Positions 47,586 to 56,989 of a DNA stretch of 64,000 nucleotides are shown piece by piece (the stretch's first letter is position 1; every line of letters begins with the position of its first letter). The position numbers were made by a program, and so were the translations under genes. Source of the DNA: Isoetes taiwanensis (taxonomy: Eukaryota > Streptophyta > Lycopodiopsida > Isoetales > Isoetaceae). Location of the stretch: positions 64,001-128,000 of the forward strand of contig JAJEKV010000285.1 in assembly GCA_021234155.1 (NCBI GenBank), read 5' to 3'. The notes under the pieces were generated by a model, which worked only from the letters and a program-made list of their open reading frames with translations, was not told where the DNA came from and did no database searches.

Positions 47586-47924
47586 ATCTGAGTTGTTTAT
47601 ATTAAATTACTAACCTCATGAAGAAATGGACTATCCTCACTTCGAACCAATCCCTACTTTTCTCCAATATTCTCGATTGCCTCTTGATCAAGCACAAGAG
47701 GCTCTACATCCTTTAAACACTTCAAGTGGCAAGTGTTCTGGTCGGATGTGCGCTCTTAACACTGCAGTCCTCGTGCTGGTGGTGTAAGTTTACATTCAGC
47801 AAATGGAAGATCATTGAAAACCTTGAGGAACATTGAAATAGCCAAGAAATGAACAATTGAAGTAAAACTTTGTTTATATTAAAAAGTCAAGAGAGGTTAC
47901 ATCATATACACAATAATACTATTT

Positions 47925-48600
47925 CTAGGCTTTAGTTCTATGTTTTTTCATCATATTAATACAAATTTGACTCTCAGTGTCAAACATATTCAGCATTTTG
48001 TTGCTTTCGACATAACTTTGCACATTCCCTGCCTTCAGCAACCCCTGAAGCCAAACCTTTAGATCATTCATGAGGAAATTGCCATCTACTCTGTCAGGGC
48101 TCCAGCTGTTTGGACAGATCATGGTGTTTGGCGCATTGAGGTACCCTTTGTATGAGAAGCACGTTCTCTTTTGTGAAACCTGGAAATTCGACGTAGACCT
48201 TTTTCAGGTGCTTCAAAAAAATTGGCTTTTTACTATTAAATAAATTTGTGTTCGTACAGTGATCCTGACTCCATATGAACTTGAATTTGTCCTTGTGTTT
48301 CATCAATGCTCCCTTAACTATGACTCTCAAGTTTTGAGCCTGCAGGCTGGACCAAAGTGCTATATGAAAATTCTGACTGCACCAATCTATGAACTCGGCC
48401 CAGCCTGGTCTAGTTACTACCCACTTGGTTCTGTTAAGTGTGATCAACTTAACATCATCTTCTTTGGCAGTGGGTATGGACTCACTCTTGTCATAGCTTC
48501 TACCCAGAACTCCATTGTAGTAAAAAACAAGCAGGATTGGGCTTAACCTTGTAGTCTTCTGCATGGACAGAGTTGGTGCGGGGGCTGGAAACTTCGCCAA
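47925..48600 (-). pseudogene. FCP1/NLI-interacting-factor HAD-like domain protein
   Basis: The frame from the ATG at 48600 reads LSPILLVFYYNGVLG (motif I position), then VVTRPGWAEFIDWCSQNFHI, ALWSS (motif II) and KFKFIWSQDHCT, then FLKHLKKVYVEFPGFTKENV. A one-base shift near 48160 continues as SYKGYLNAPNTMICPNSW and DLKVWLQGLLKAGNVQSYVE, the normal C-terminus of plant FCP1/NLI-type phosphatase domains. The catalytic Asp of the usual DxDxT/DxNG motif is replaced (FYYNG), so phosphatase activity is unlikely even if the frame were intact. It is carried inside element A. Its role there is unknown. Confidence 0.72.
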
Positions 48601-48633
48601 AGCATTTCTTGGTGCGGGGCTAGAAACTTCGCT

Positions 48634-49288
48634 TCAAGCATCTATTCGATGCGGGGATGGAAACTTCGCTTCGAGAATGTCTTGGAGGTGTCTTTTGCTT
48701 GGAATTACGCTCTTGCTTTTTCTCCGAGACACTTCCACCTGCAAAATTTTTAATGATTCGGTAACTATATGGGTCAAATTAAAAAGAAGCGAGGGCACAA
48801 AAGGTTGGAAGTTACCTTGTGACTTACATTCCGAAACGATTTGTTGGATCATAACCCGATGCATCTGCTGATTTGGTGATTGGTGTGGAGCATGACTTAA
48901 TGCATCCGTTGATCTGGCAGATTCTTGTCGGTTGGAGCACCCATCGGAGCTTGACTTGATGCACCCTCTTGATTTGTTGACATCTACCTGATTTGTCCGA
49001 GGCTTCACGTAACGATGCATCTTCTGATTTGCCCGAGTTTCTATCTGTGTCTAATGCTTTCGAAGGGGTGGGAGTGTCTTGTCCCCCTAACTGACCACAT
49101 TGTACATCTATATCTACAAAGTAGGGATGAAGAAGTAAGCTACATATCCCAATTGCATCAAACAAGACTTGGTTACCTTTGAGGGTAGAAAATAATTCCC
49201 TTTTTGGTGTGCTAGATGGACTCACATAGTCATTGCCACCAGTATGAACAGTTAGACCTGAATTAGTAAACGGCACCATGCTCTGCAA
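48634..49288 (-). pseudogene. Element A minus-strand low-complexity piece
   Basis: The open frame starts MQSMVPFTNSGLTVHTGGND, then STLKGNQVLFDAIGICSLLL. An overlapping frame (48634-49020) continues with DALSHAPHQSPNQQMH and QQIVSECKSQGNFQP. DNA-level repeats of a CAGATGCATC/GATGCA type are evident. It is probably a disordered linker region of the same gene as the HAD-like part. No domain is seen. Confidence 0.35.
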
Positions 49289-49372
49289 ACCTGGAATTGA
49301 ATCACAATTGATTGTAACTATGCTTTGGTTTTTTTAACTAAGTTCCAGACTTTTTTACTCTCTTTACGATGT

Positions 49373-49600
49373 TCCTGTTTTTATATATCTAAAGTGTCCC
49401 CTAAAATGAGCGAGCGATCTCATCCCAGGGGGCACTTTAGATACACAAAACAGGAGAAGCAAAAGAGACTAAGCCAGCCAGGATCTTGTTTTATGTCGGG
49501 CTTACTCCCTTTTCGAGTTTCCTGCTTGAGGTATCTAATTCGCCACCTGAGTGAGCGATGTCATCCTAGGGGGCAAATTAGATACAATAAACAGAAAACG
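49373..49600. repeat. Two related inverted repeats
   Basis: Hairpin 1 (about 49375-49452) has arms CCTGTTTT...TATCTAAAGTG and CACTTTAGATA...AAAACAGG. Hairpin 2 (about 49530-49585) has arms GTATCTAATT and AATTAGATAC. They share the loop GAGCGATNTCATCC and the flank GAGACTAAGCCAG. The changes in one arm are matched in the other. Confidence 0.75.
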
Positions 49601-49638
49601 AAGGAGACTAAGCCAGGCTTACTCTCTTTTCGAGCTAC

Positions 49639-50453
49639 CTATAAGTGCTCACCTGTAAGTGCCTCAGTAGCTTGAAGTTGCTTTTGATCCTCCCTACTCA
49701 CACCTAAGGCTTGTACCCATGCTGTAGAAAATTCATGACAGCAATTCTCAATGCAACAGTGATTACAAATCCTGCAAAGTGAACGCAAATTTGTCAATGA
49801 GAATACAATTATACTAAGCACTTCAGGAATTTTGTTATGAAGTACCTCAAGAAATTTGGCGGACATGGAAGATGGTATTGGTGGTGCATTGAGCAATCAA
49901 AGTTGGTAGTGGTTTCCCCATCCTTTGGAGGATCTTGCCACAGAATGGACAGCCACTACCATAATCTTCACCTTATCAAGGTGCGGAAGTAGTGGATCCA
50001 AGACAAATAAAGGAAGGCGGTCCTTGCAAGACGAAACCTCTCTAACCTTGGTTCGGCACTTTCAATCTTTGTTGTGTCTGCTTCCCTGGCTGACAGCAGA
50101 TTAAGCTCCTCGATTTTTGTCTGCTCAAGTTCTGGTAATAGTTCCTTCAGCTCAGCCTCTGTATCTTGGCATATAGCCCGAATACCGTCTGCACGACTTG
50201 GTTTATCCTTAATCATTCCTTCCCATTTTTTTAAATCTTTATTCATCTTTCTCGATGCGGAACTCAAGTTCTTTGAACCTTCATTTGTAGCACTGCGGCA
50301 GTTTTGATCACAAGTTTGCAACCTTACCTTACACTGAATCACTTCTGATCTTGTAGAGTTGATCCATTCTCCCAGTGTCCTGTTGAATTCATCTGGAAAG
50401 TAATCCAAGGTTAGTACCACATGACACAACATGCACCACTTTACACACCACAA
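49639..50453 (-). CDS. Element A coiled-coil and Cys-rich exons
   Basis: The exon at about 49968-50400 reads DEFNRTLGEWINSTRSEVI, CKVRLQTCDQNCRSATNEG, KNLSSASRKMNKDLKKWEGM and ELEQTKIEELNLLSAREAD, a helical coiled-coil stretch. A following segment reads GSGCPFCGKILQRMGKPLPT with IAQC, a possible zinc-binding site. The 49639-49800 exon reads ICNHCCIENCCHEFSTAWVQ, Cys/His-rich and B-box-like. Splice joins are plausible but not proven. It could be the N-terminal side of the same transcription unit as the HAD-like protein. Confidence 0.4.
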
Positions 50454-50459
50454 ATTCCA

Positions 50460-50820
50460 TCATGACAAACTTTGCACCACAAATGGCGTCATATTCACCA
50501 CATGTGGTGTGGCATGTGGCACCAAACTGGTGCCACATGCCACACCACATATGGCACCACAATGCACCCAAGGCACCACATATGGCAATCCATTACTTCG
50601 CACCACAAATGGCGTCAAAGACACCACATGTGGTGCAAAATGTGGATCCATAGTGGTGCCACATTAGACACCACATGTGGCACCACAATGCACAGAAGGC
50701 ACCACATCCGGCAGGCATCCACCACCCCATATGTGGCAGATAGCGTGGTGCAATATTTAGCGCAGCAGTTGGCACCACATATGGCAGACAATCCACCATT
50801 CACAAGTATCACCATATCTA
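50460..50820. repeat. CACCACATGTGGTG palindromes and CACCACA repeats
   Basis: The perfect 14-bp palindrome CACCACATGTGGTG lies at 50496-50509 and 50622-50635, among many GGCACCACA and CACCACAAATGGCGTC units. Both orientations of the GTGGTG core occur. Confidence 0.85.
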
Positions 50821-51038
50821 ACATCACATATGACACTAAGTATAGAAACATATGGAAGCCAATTCACTATTCAGATAAGGTACCACGTTTGGTACTATAT
50901 GTGACACTACATATGCTACAAACTACATTATTAACATATAAGCGGCACCATATGACTGTCTCCGTAACACATTTGGAGCTACATACTCTCGTGAACTGAA
51001 ATTATCCACCACAACTCGAAACTAGCGGCACAAATTTC

Positions 51039-51614
51039 CTACACATAACTTACAAAGACACCCAAATGAAGAAGTAAGTGGTGTACACGATTGTTCAAGC
51101 TTGCTAGACCTTCTTTGGAAAATAACTTGGTTCCAATATTAAATTGCATCATATGGTGGTTCCGGAAGAAGAGGGTTGAAAAGTACCTATTTTTTTCAGT
51201 TGATTTTCCCGAGATTCTTCTTCTGACTTGAGGAGGCTTGAATTGTGGCCTAGTCATTTCAAGAGAGGAAGCATCATCTGTGGCGAGGTTGCTCTGCTTT
51301 CTCACTATTTGAAATGATTGCATGCTTCCTCTTACGTTGGGGACGGAGGCTTGAGACCCTTTTTTCTTTAACTGTTGCGGAAACTCAACCAATTTATTTC
51401 TTTTCCTTTTGTGTGAAGGTAAACATAGCATGACCATAGTGCGTGAGGCCATGCCTCCCCGTGCACACTTCACACTTTGTGATTTTTTGTAAAGGCACAT
51501 ATATTCATTATACCTCTCCTTGCTCATATTCTTCAACTTTTGCATGATGAAACAAAACAATATTCTAAACAACAGAGAATCATGGGCATCCCCCGAATCT
51601 AGAATGCAACCCAC
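51039..51614 (-). CDS. Element A minus-strand upstream exon, basic protein
   Basis: The open frame reads SGDAHDSLLFRILFCFIMQK, LKNMSKERYNEYMCLYKK, SVKCARGGMASRTMVMLCLP, SHKRKRNKLVEFPQQLKKKG and PQVRRRISGKSTEKN. It is strongly basic and may contain a nuclear-localisation signal (KRKR). An acceptor-like ACAG precedes it at about 51615. No domain is recognised. It is probably an early exon of the element's minus-strand gene. Confidence 0.4.
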   Translation of the reverse strand: MGCILDSGDAHDSLLFRILFCFIMQKLKNMSKERYNEYMCLYKKSQSVKCARGGMASRTMVMLCLPSHKRKRNKLVEFPQQLKKKGSQASVPNVRGSMQSFQIVRKQSNLATDDASSLEMTRPQFKPPQVRRRISGKSTEKNRYFSTLFFRNHHMMQFNIGTKLFSKEGLASLNNRVHHLLLHLGVFVSYV

Positions 51615-52062
51615 TGTAAGTGGATTTTCCTAATACTTTCGGGTCCCCAAACAGACTTCGATTTCTTCTTGTGTGGCGTAATGCTTTTCTTGCACTGTAC
51701 ATTTCCTTGTAGGTGTATCCCGTGGCATTCAAGTTCGGTATGATCAGAGCCATTTAAGTGATCGATCTTCTTGCCGAAATCGAAATGGTCTTGCCGGATT
51801 AAGGGAGCGTGATCGAGTTTTTGAGGGAAAATGAAAATTCAGAATCAGAAATGGTCTTGCCGGATTAAGGGAGCGTGATCAGAGTTTTTGAGGGAAAATG
51901 ATCGTGTACGTTGCTGAATAAGCCTGAATAAGACTGAAAGGACAAAATTTTGAATAAGTAATCATGTGTATTTTTGAAAAAATAACTCCCTCTCCCACTA
52001 CAAATTCGGTAGTTCCCACCACACTTAGCACCCAAAAATGTGGTGCTAAAATGCACGTTTTT
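51615..52062. other. Element A right subterminal region
   Basis: No gene. A direct repeat of about 60 bp (AAATGGTCTTGCCGGATTAA) occurs at about 51783 and 51848. GTGGTG motifs lie near the right TIR. Confidence 0.6.
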
Positions 52063-52087
52063 GTTCCACTACAACATGCTTTCACCC

Positions 52088-54169
52088 ATTGTTGAGGAAG
52101 CGGCTGAGCAAACTGACTGGGAAACCAATGTCAGGTCTGGTAGAGATCATTAGGTAGTTTAGGCAGCCCAAGACACTGCGATAGAGAATGTTGGCCATTT
52201 GTTGACACTCTTCCACAGTGGGAGAATATGGTTGAAGGTGAAGACCTGGTTCCATGGGAGTAGAAGCTCCATCACAATCCTGCATGGCAAACCTGTGGAG
52301 AACGTCCATGGCATATTTCTCTTGGTCAAGCCACAAGAGGCGTTTAGAGCGGTCCCTGGTGATGTGCAGACCCAAACAGCTGCGGATCTCATGAAGATCG
52401 TGCATGGAGAAAGCTTGTGCTAGCCGATCTTTGAATGCACGGAGTGCAGGCAGGGAGTTGCTGGCAATGACGAGGTCGTCAATATATAAGGCAAGCAGGA
52501 TGAAGAATCCAGGTGTGCGAAGAGCATAAAGATTTGTATCTGCGTCTCCACTTTGAAAACCGAGAGCCAAGAGAAAAGAGTGCATTTTGGAATACCATGC
52601 CCGAGGGGCCTGTCGGAGACCATAGAGTGCTTTATGTAGCCTGCAAACCAGATGCTCAGATCCTGTGGCAATGTAGCCTGCAGGTTGCTGAAGATACACT
52701 TCTTCCTTCAAATCCCCATATAGGAAGGCTGCTTGCACGTCCATCTGATGGACCTCGAGATCTTGGACAGCTGCAATGGCCAATAGAATGCGGATGGAGG
52801 CCATTTTGACCATTGGAGAGAAAGTCTCCTGGAAATCTTGCCCTGGGATTTGAGAATATCCACGTGCCACAAGGCGAGCCTTGTATTTATCTAGTGTGCC
52901 ATCAGACCTGATCTTTACCTTGTAGAGCCATTTGGATCCAACCATGCGTCTGCCTGGTGGAAGTTCACACAAAGTCCATACCTGATTTTTAGACAGGGCG
53001 TGCATTTCTGCGTCCATGGCTTGACGCCAGAGGTGAGCATTTGGATCCTGACATGCCTGATCATAGGTGGCAGGGACTAGAGGGTCCAAAGTGTTCATGG
53101 CTGCCTGATGATAAGCCAAGAGTTTGGCCGTGGGCTTCCATGGGCGGCCAGATCGCCGTGGCGGAGCTTGCACAGGACATGAGTGGACTGGACCATCATG
53201 TGTATTTGTGGGAGAATCAAGGAAATCAAGACATGTTGGAGGATCAGCAGGTTCAAAATCATTAGGATTTTGGAGAGGAAAGGAATTATCAGAGGTGAGT
53301 TGGGGCAGAAAAATGAGATCTTCTTTGCGAGGAGGAGGATTAAGCAAGGTACTGCCAAGTTGGTCTTCAATGAATTCAACATCTCGGCTGAAGAAATAGG
53401 AGTTTGTGGCAGGGTCATAAAGCTTGTATCCTTTTTTGAGGGTGGTGTAGCCAAGAAAAATGGTTGGGCGGCTGCGCGGATTGAAAGAACTTTGTGCTGG
53501 ATGCTTGAGGATGAGTGCATAAGCAATGCATCCAAAGACACGCAGGTGAGAAAGATCAGGCTTTTGGGAGGTCCACTTTTGGAAAGGTGTGAGGGAAGAG
53601 TGGCGTGAAACAAGGCGATTTCGCAGGTATGCAGCAGTGCTGGTGGCTTCAGCCCAAAAATATTTGGAAAGTTTTGCATGAATGAGCAGGCATCTTGCTT
53701 GATCTTTGAGAGTGCGGTTCATCCGTTCGGCCAGCCCATTTTGCTCTGAATTCCCTGCTACAGTGGTCCTGTGTTCGATGCCATGCTCCTTGCAGAAGTT
53801 GGAGAAGGCATTTGAGGTGTACTCTCCTCCGTTATCTGTCATCAAACTTTTAGGATAAAAGCCAAGTTGAGTACGTACCCAAGCAATATGATCTTTGAAG
53901 GCAGAGAAGACGTCACTTTTTGCCTTGAGAAAATAGAGGACAATGAATCTGGAATGGTCATCTATGAATATAAGAAAATATTGGGCTTTGCCTGGAGTGA
54001 GGGGATGTGGCCCGGACAGATCTGAATGAATTCGATCGCCAGGAGCTTCTGCTCTATGATTGCTTGAGGGAAAAGACATCTTATGCTGCTTTCCAAGAAT
54101 GCAAATGCTGCAAGTGGCATCAAGTGAGAGCTTGGGAATCCCACTAACTGCATCAGCAGAAAGAGTGTG
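52088..54169 (-). CDS. pol: copia integrase and reverse transcriptase
   Basis: Open from the codon after the TGA at 54170 to the element A insertion point. Near the start it reads LDATCSICILGKQHK (pre-integrase CxxC). The integrase core has HSDLSGPHPLTPGK, MTDNGGEYTS and SEQNGLAERMNRTL, giving the D, D and E residues. The RT region begins WTLCELPPGRRMVGSKWLYK and carries ARLVARGYSQ, MDVQAAFLYGDLKEEVYLQQ and the catalytic LYIDDLVIAS. It ends STRPDIGFPVSLLSRFLNN, where RNase H should follow but element A interrupts. Apart from the nested insertions and one upstream TGA the frame is open, consistent with a young element. Confidence 0.93.
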
Positions 54170-55591
54170 TCAGATGCTATCGACCCCTGCATGCCCCAAT
54201 CGGTGATGCCAGATGGTGTCTTGTGCTGCTTGAGTGTGAAAAGCAGTGCCTTCAATGGCTGCAAATAATTTATAGAGTCTGCCGTGGCGAGTGCCGTATG
54301 CCACAGTCTTCTGATAGGAATCCATGATGGTTGCCTTTCTGTTTGCAAAGAGCAATGTATAACCAAGGTCCTCTAGTTGTCCCACGCATATGAGATTGTG
54401 ATCAAGACCGGGAACTAGGAAGACATCTGACAGGAACAAAACCTGATCTTTCGAGAGGGTGATCTTGACAGTGCCAATTTGGGATGCTTGAAGAACCCTT
54501 CCATTGCTAGAAGTGATCAGATGCTTGTGTTGCAAATTGCGCAGGTGAAGGAAATGCTGAGATTCTCCAGTCATGTGGTTTGAGGCTGCTGAATCAAGCC
54601 ACCATATAGAGCTGCTCCTGCTAACCCCGCTTACAGTCATGAAAGCGTGACTCCTTGGAAACTCTTCTTCAATGGAGGCCGTGAAATTTGCAGTGGCTGA
54701 ATGAGATTTGGGGTCAGGCTGAGCCAAAGATGGAGCAACGGTAGTGGGGATCCGATTCTTGGCAGTGTCTGCTTCCAGCTTCCAGCATTTTTCTCTAAGA
54801 TGCCCTTTGCGTTTGCAATAATCACAACGAGGTCTCTTAGAGTCCCCGGATTTGTTCTCAGGCTTGGGCTTTCCTCTTGTGAATAATGCTATTTGACCAT
54901 CAGTACCTTGCTGCTGTAGCAGCCTGGATTCTTCTTGAAGAACCCTGGCACTCACTTCTTCCCAATTTAAGGAACTTGATTGATTTGATAGCACCACAAC
55001 CAAATTTCCATATGCAGGTGTTAGGCTGGAGAGTAAAGCCAAACAGTTTCTGACCTCAGAGTAAGATGAGCATTTGTCGCAGAGCTTGATGGGCCCTGAT
55101 TCCTCCAGTTGATCCATGAGGTTACGCATTTTGGAAATATGAGTGCTCATAGATTCCCCATCCACAAATCTGGTGGTGTAGAGACGTTGTTGAAGCATCA
55201 CTTGGGCAGCAACAGACTTTTCCTCGCACATTCGAAGAAGCTTGCTCCAACATTCGTGAGCAGAACTGGAGATTTTGAGACGGTGTAGAAAAGTGGGATG
55301 AATGCTAGAGATAAGGACGGAATGGGCCCTTGAATCTTTTGACGACCACTTCCTTAAAGCATCCGCTTCATTAGGGCGCTTAGATGTGCCGTTCACGACT
55401 TCCCATAAACCTACAGCTATGAAGTACGTGGAAATTTGGTATTTCCACATATAAAATTTTTTCCCTTTGAATCGTTCAATCCCATATTTGTCTAATCCCT
55501 TGGTAGGATCAACAAGCTCAGGTGAATCAGGAGATTGAGAGGCTGGGGCAATAACAGAAGACGTGGCTGAGCTGGAGTCCATCTCTTGCAA
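54170..55591 (-). CDS. gag: copia GAG and protease
   Basis: The ATG at 55591 starts MQEMDSSSATSSVIAPASQS. The UBN2-type GAG core (about 35-250) has YGIERFKGKKFYMWKYQIST, SAHECWSKLL and STHISKMRNLMDQLEE. The CCHC zinc knuckle is CDYCKRKGHLREKC. The aspartic protease is WWLDSAASNHMTG (DSA where most copias have DSG). The GAG_pre-integrase motif is TIWHHRLGHAGVDSI, followed directly by TGA at 54170. The same frame stays open beyond into integrase, so this TGA is the only point mutation that splits the polyprotein. Confidence 0.93.
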   Translation of the reverse strand: MQEMDSSSATSSVIAPASQSPDSPELVDPTKGLDKYGIERFKGKKFYMWKYQISTYFIAVGLWEVVNGTSKRPNEADALRKWSSKDSRAHSVLISSIHPTFLHRLKISSSAHECWSKLLRMCEEKSVAAQVMLQQRLYTTRFVDGESMSTHISKMRNLMDQLEESGPIKLCDKCSSYSEVRNCLALLSSLTPAYGNLVVVLSNQSSSLNWEEVSARVLQEESRLLQQQGTDGQIALFTRGKPKPENKSGDSKRPRCDYCKRKGHLREKCWKLEADTAKNRIPTTVAPSLAQPDPKSHSATANFTASIEEEFPRSHAFMTVSGVSRSSSIWWLDSAASNHMTGESQHFLHLRNLQHKHLITSSNGRVLQASQIGTVKITLSKDQVLFLSDVFLVPGLDHNLICVGQLEDLGYTLLFANRKATIMDSYQKTVAYGTRHGRLYKLFAAIEGTAFHTQAAQDTIWHHRLGHAGVDSI

Positions 55592-55614
55592 AATGTTTGT
55601 CTAATGAAAAACCT

Positions 55615-55626
55615 GCTCTGATACCA
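55615..55626 (-). other. copia primer-binding site
   Basis: The minus strand reads TGGTATCAGAGC immediately after the 5' LTR, complementary to initiator Met tRNA. It confirms element orientation and the LTR boundary. Confidence 0.93.
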
Positions 55627-55847
55627 TGTAACGAGCCAAGAAGAGACAAAACAGTCAAGGACGTAATAGCAGCTAAGATGGCATTGATCAGAAGAACTTA
55701 ATGCATTATGAGGATCGATGGATCCTTAAATAACAAAAGGATGAGCTAATCTTAGAAAACAGTAAATTCAGCATAAATGGGTGCCCCCAATTTCGGCACC
55801 GAGTAGGTGCACCTCTTTTAGATGACAGCACATCATATTGACTAACA
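55627..55847 (-). repeat. copia 5' LTR
   Basis: 221 bp, TGTTAG at 55847 to TTACA at 55627. Nearly identical to 29535-29745. The right flank GCTTC is the target duplication. Confidence 0.93.
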
Positions 55848-55852
55848 GCTTC

Positions 55853-56835
55853 CGGGATATGTGGAAGAATGATGGAATGCAGAGGCAGAGGTATTAACCT
55901 CTGTTTGCCTTGTTCGAGCTCCTGATGTGTGAGACGCAATAATAGCCCTGCTTATTGCTTGCATATATGCAAGACTACTGGAGCTCTATCGGATTTGTTG
56001 CAGCAGTGCTACTTGGGACTGCAAAGATGAAAGGGAAGGATTGAATGCGTTAACAAGAAGGAAATCCGAAGGAAGCGAGAGAATGGGTAAGGAAAATCAA
56101 AGAAGCAAACGACAGAAACGGTAAGAGAAATGGAAGGAAACTGTGAAAGCAAGGAAAAACAGAAGGGGATGGGAAGATGGAGATGGAGATTCTATCCGCT
56201 TCTTTCTTTGATCTAGTCTTGGGTAGAAGAAAATCCTGACAGAAGCGAGCATAAATGTAATGCCGGAGCGGAGAGATTGCGAACGACTCCATCTTCGTCT
56301 GTATTTTTCTGCCTTTTTCTAATTTTAATGGCCGTCGATCTGTAAATCTGAAGATCTTAGGGCTTAGACCATGCCACATCAGATTCTGCTGCCATGTAGT
56401 TGTTACGTGGATAGCCTAGAATTGCAAGGAGGGTTGCACGCTTGGTTAGGCTGGCGTGCTAAAAATTAGACTACAATCTTGAAGCACTTAGCACTATACA
56501 AATTAAAACACCTGCCTGATCAATCAGAATGCAGCAAGCCTGATGAGCAGCAAGCCTCCAAGCAAACACCCAGCTCCTTCCTCGGCTACAGAGGTAAGAT
56601 ATATCTCCAACTTCAACTGTAAAACCTGAGAAAAAAATCACAAACTCAGTTTTTATGCAAGATCCGACCGAGTTTAATCGTCCCATTGCCATCGCTTTAC
56701 CTGCAGCTCCACTTACCTTAAGTATCCGATCCAAGTTAGTGTGCTCTTCAGGCGATCATCGAGCTGCTTGAGGTGCAATAAAATGAGCTGAGCAATATTT
56801 CGAAGAAAACCAACCCACCGAAATGCTCCTTCACT
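55853..56835 (-). pseudogene. Multi-exon gene of unknown function, 5' part (split by copia)
   Basis: The exon 56717-56835 (acceptor TTTAG, donor GTAAGT) reads SEGAFRWVGFLRNIAQLILL then HLKQLDDRLKSTLTWIGYL. The exon whose 5' part is 55853-55947 reads LLLRLTHQELEQGKQRLI then PLPLHSIILPHIPE, and continues after removal of the 26-kb copia insertion into ATAGLHLAAAS at 29534-29498. Its donor GTGTGC joins in phase to the exon at 28909. The phase between the first two exons does not match in the frame used downstream, so an exon is missing or the model is incomplete. The family is unrecognised. Confidence 0.5.
56460..56640. repeat. Repeat shared with 25000-25165
   Basis: Second copy of the repeat described at 25000, including CTACAGAGGTAAGATATATC. 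Confidence 0.7.
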
Positions 56836-56949
56836 CTAAATTTCGTCATTGAATGTTGGCGGGGTTGTTCAAAACCTGCACTTTAATTTCGCCAACTGGG
56901 ATCCCGCAGGGGGGAAGTTGGATGCCGGAGGGGGGGCTGCAAGATGAAG

Positions 56950-56983
56950 GGAACGCCGCATGCTGCGTTATATGCGGCGTTCC
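56950..56983. repeat. 12-bp perfect inverted repeat
   Basis: GGAACGCCGCAT at 56950-56961 pairs with ATGCGGCGTTCC at 56972-56983 around a 10-base loop. It is GC-rich in AT-rich surroundings. It is not followed by a T-run and its role is unknown. Confidence 0.7.
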
Positions 56984-56989
56984 TTGGCA

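Larger units (their letters stand above)
41960..52087. mobile_element. Element A: 10.1-kb TIR element, 4-bp TSD ATTG
   Basis: Perfect 25-bp terminal inverted repeats lie at 41960-41984 (starting GGGTGAAAGCATGTTGTAG) and 52063-52087. The duplication ATTG is at 41956-41959 and 52088-52091. Removing the element with one ATTG rejoins copia SRFLN-NPGMPHW in frame. Subterminal zones are rich in GTGGTG/CACCAC. The cargo is a plus-strand gene (42737-44197) and several minus-strand gene pieces (45342-51614). No DDE transposase is recognised. Superfamily is open. Confidence 0.88.
29535..55847 (-). mobile_element. Ty1-copia retrotransposon, disrupted by two nested elements
   Basis: The minus-strand element begins with the 5' LTR at 55847-55627 and ends with the 3' LTR at 29745-29535. 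Both run from TGTTAG to TTACA. The 5-bp target duplication is GCTTC (29530-29534 and 55848-55852). Subtracting elements A and B, each with one 4-bp duplication copy, leaves 4,615 bp, normal for a compact copia. The two LTRs differ by about four substitutions and two small indels by eye, so the insertion is fairly recent. It sits inside an exon of a minus-strand gene. Gene order is GAG, protease, integrase, RT, RNase H. Confidence 0.92.
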
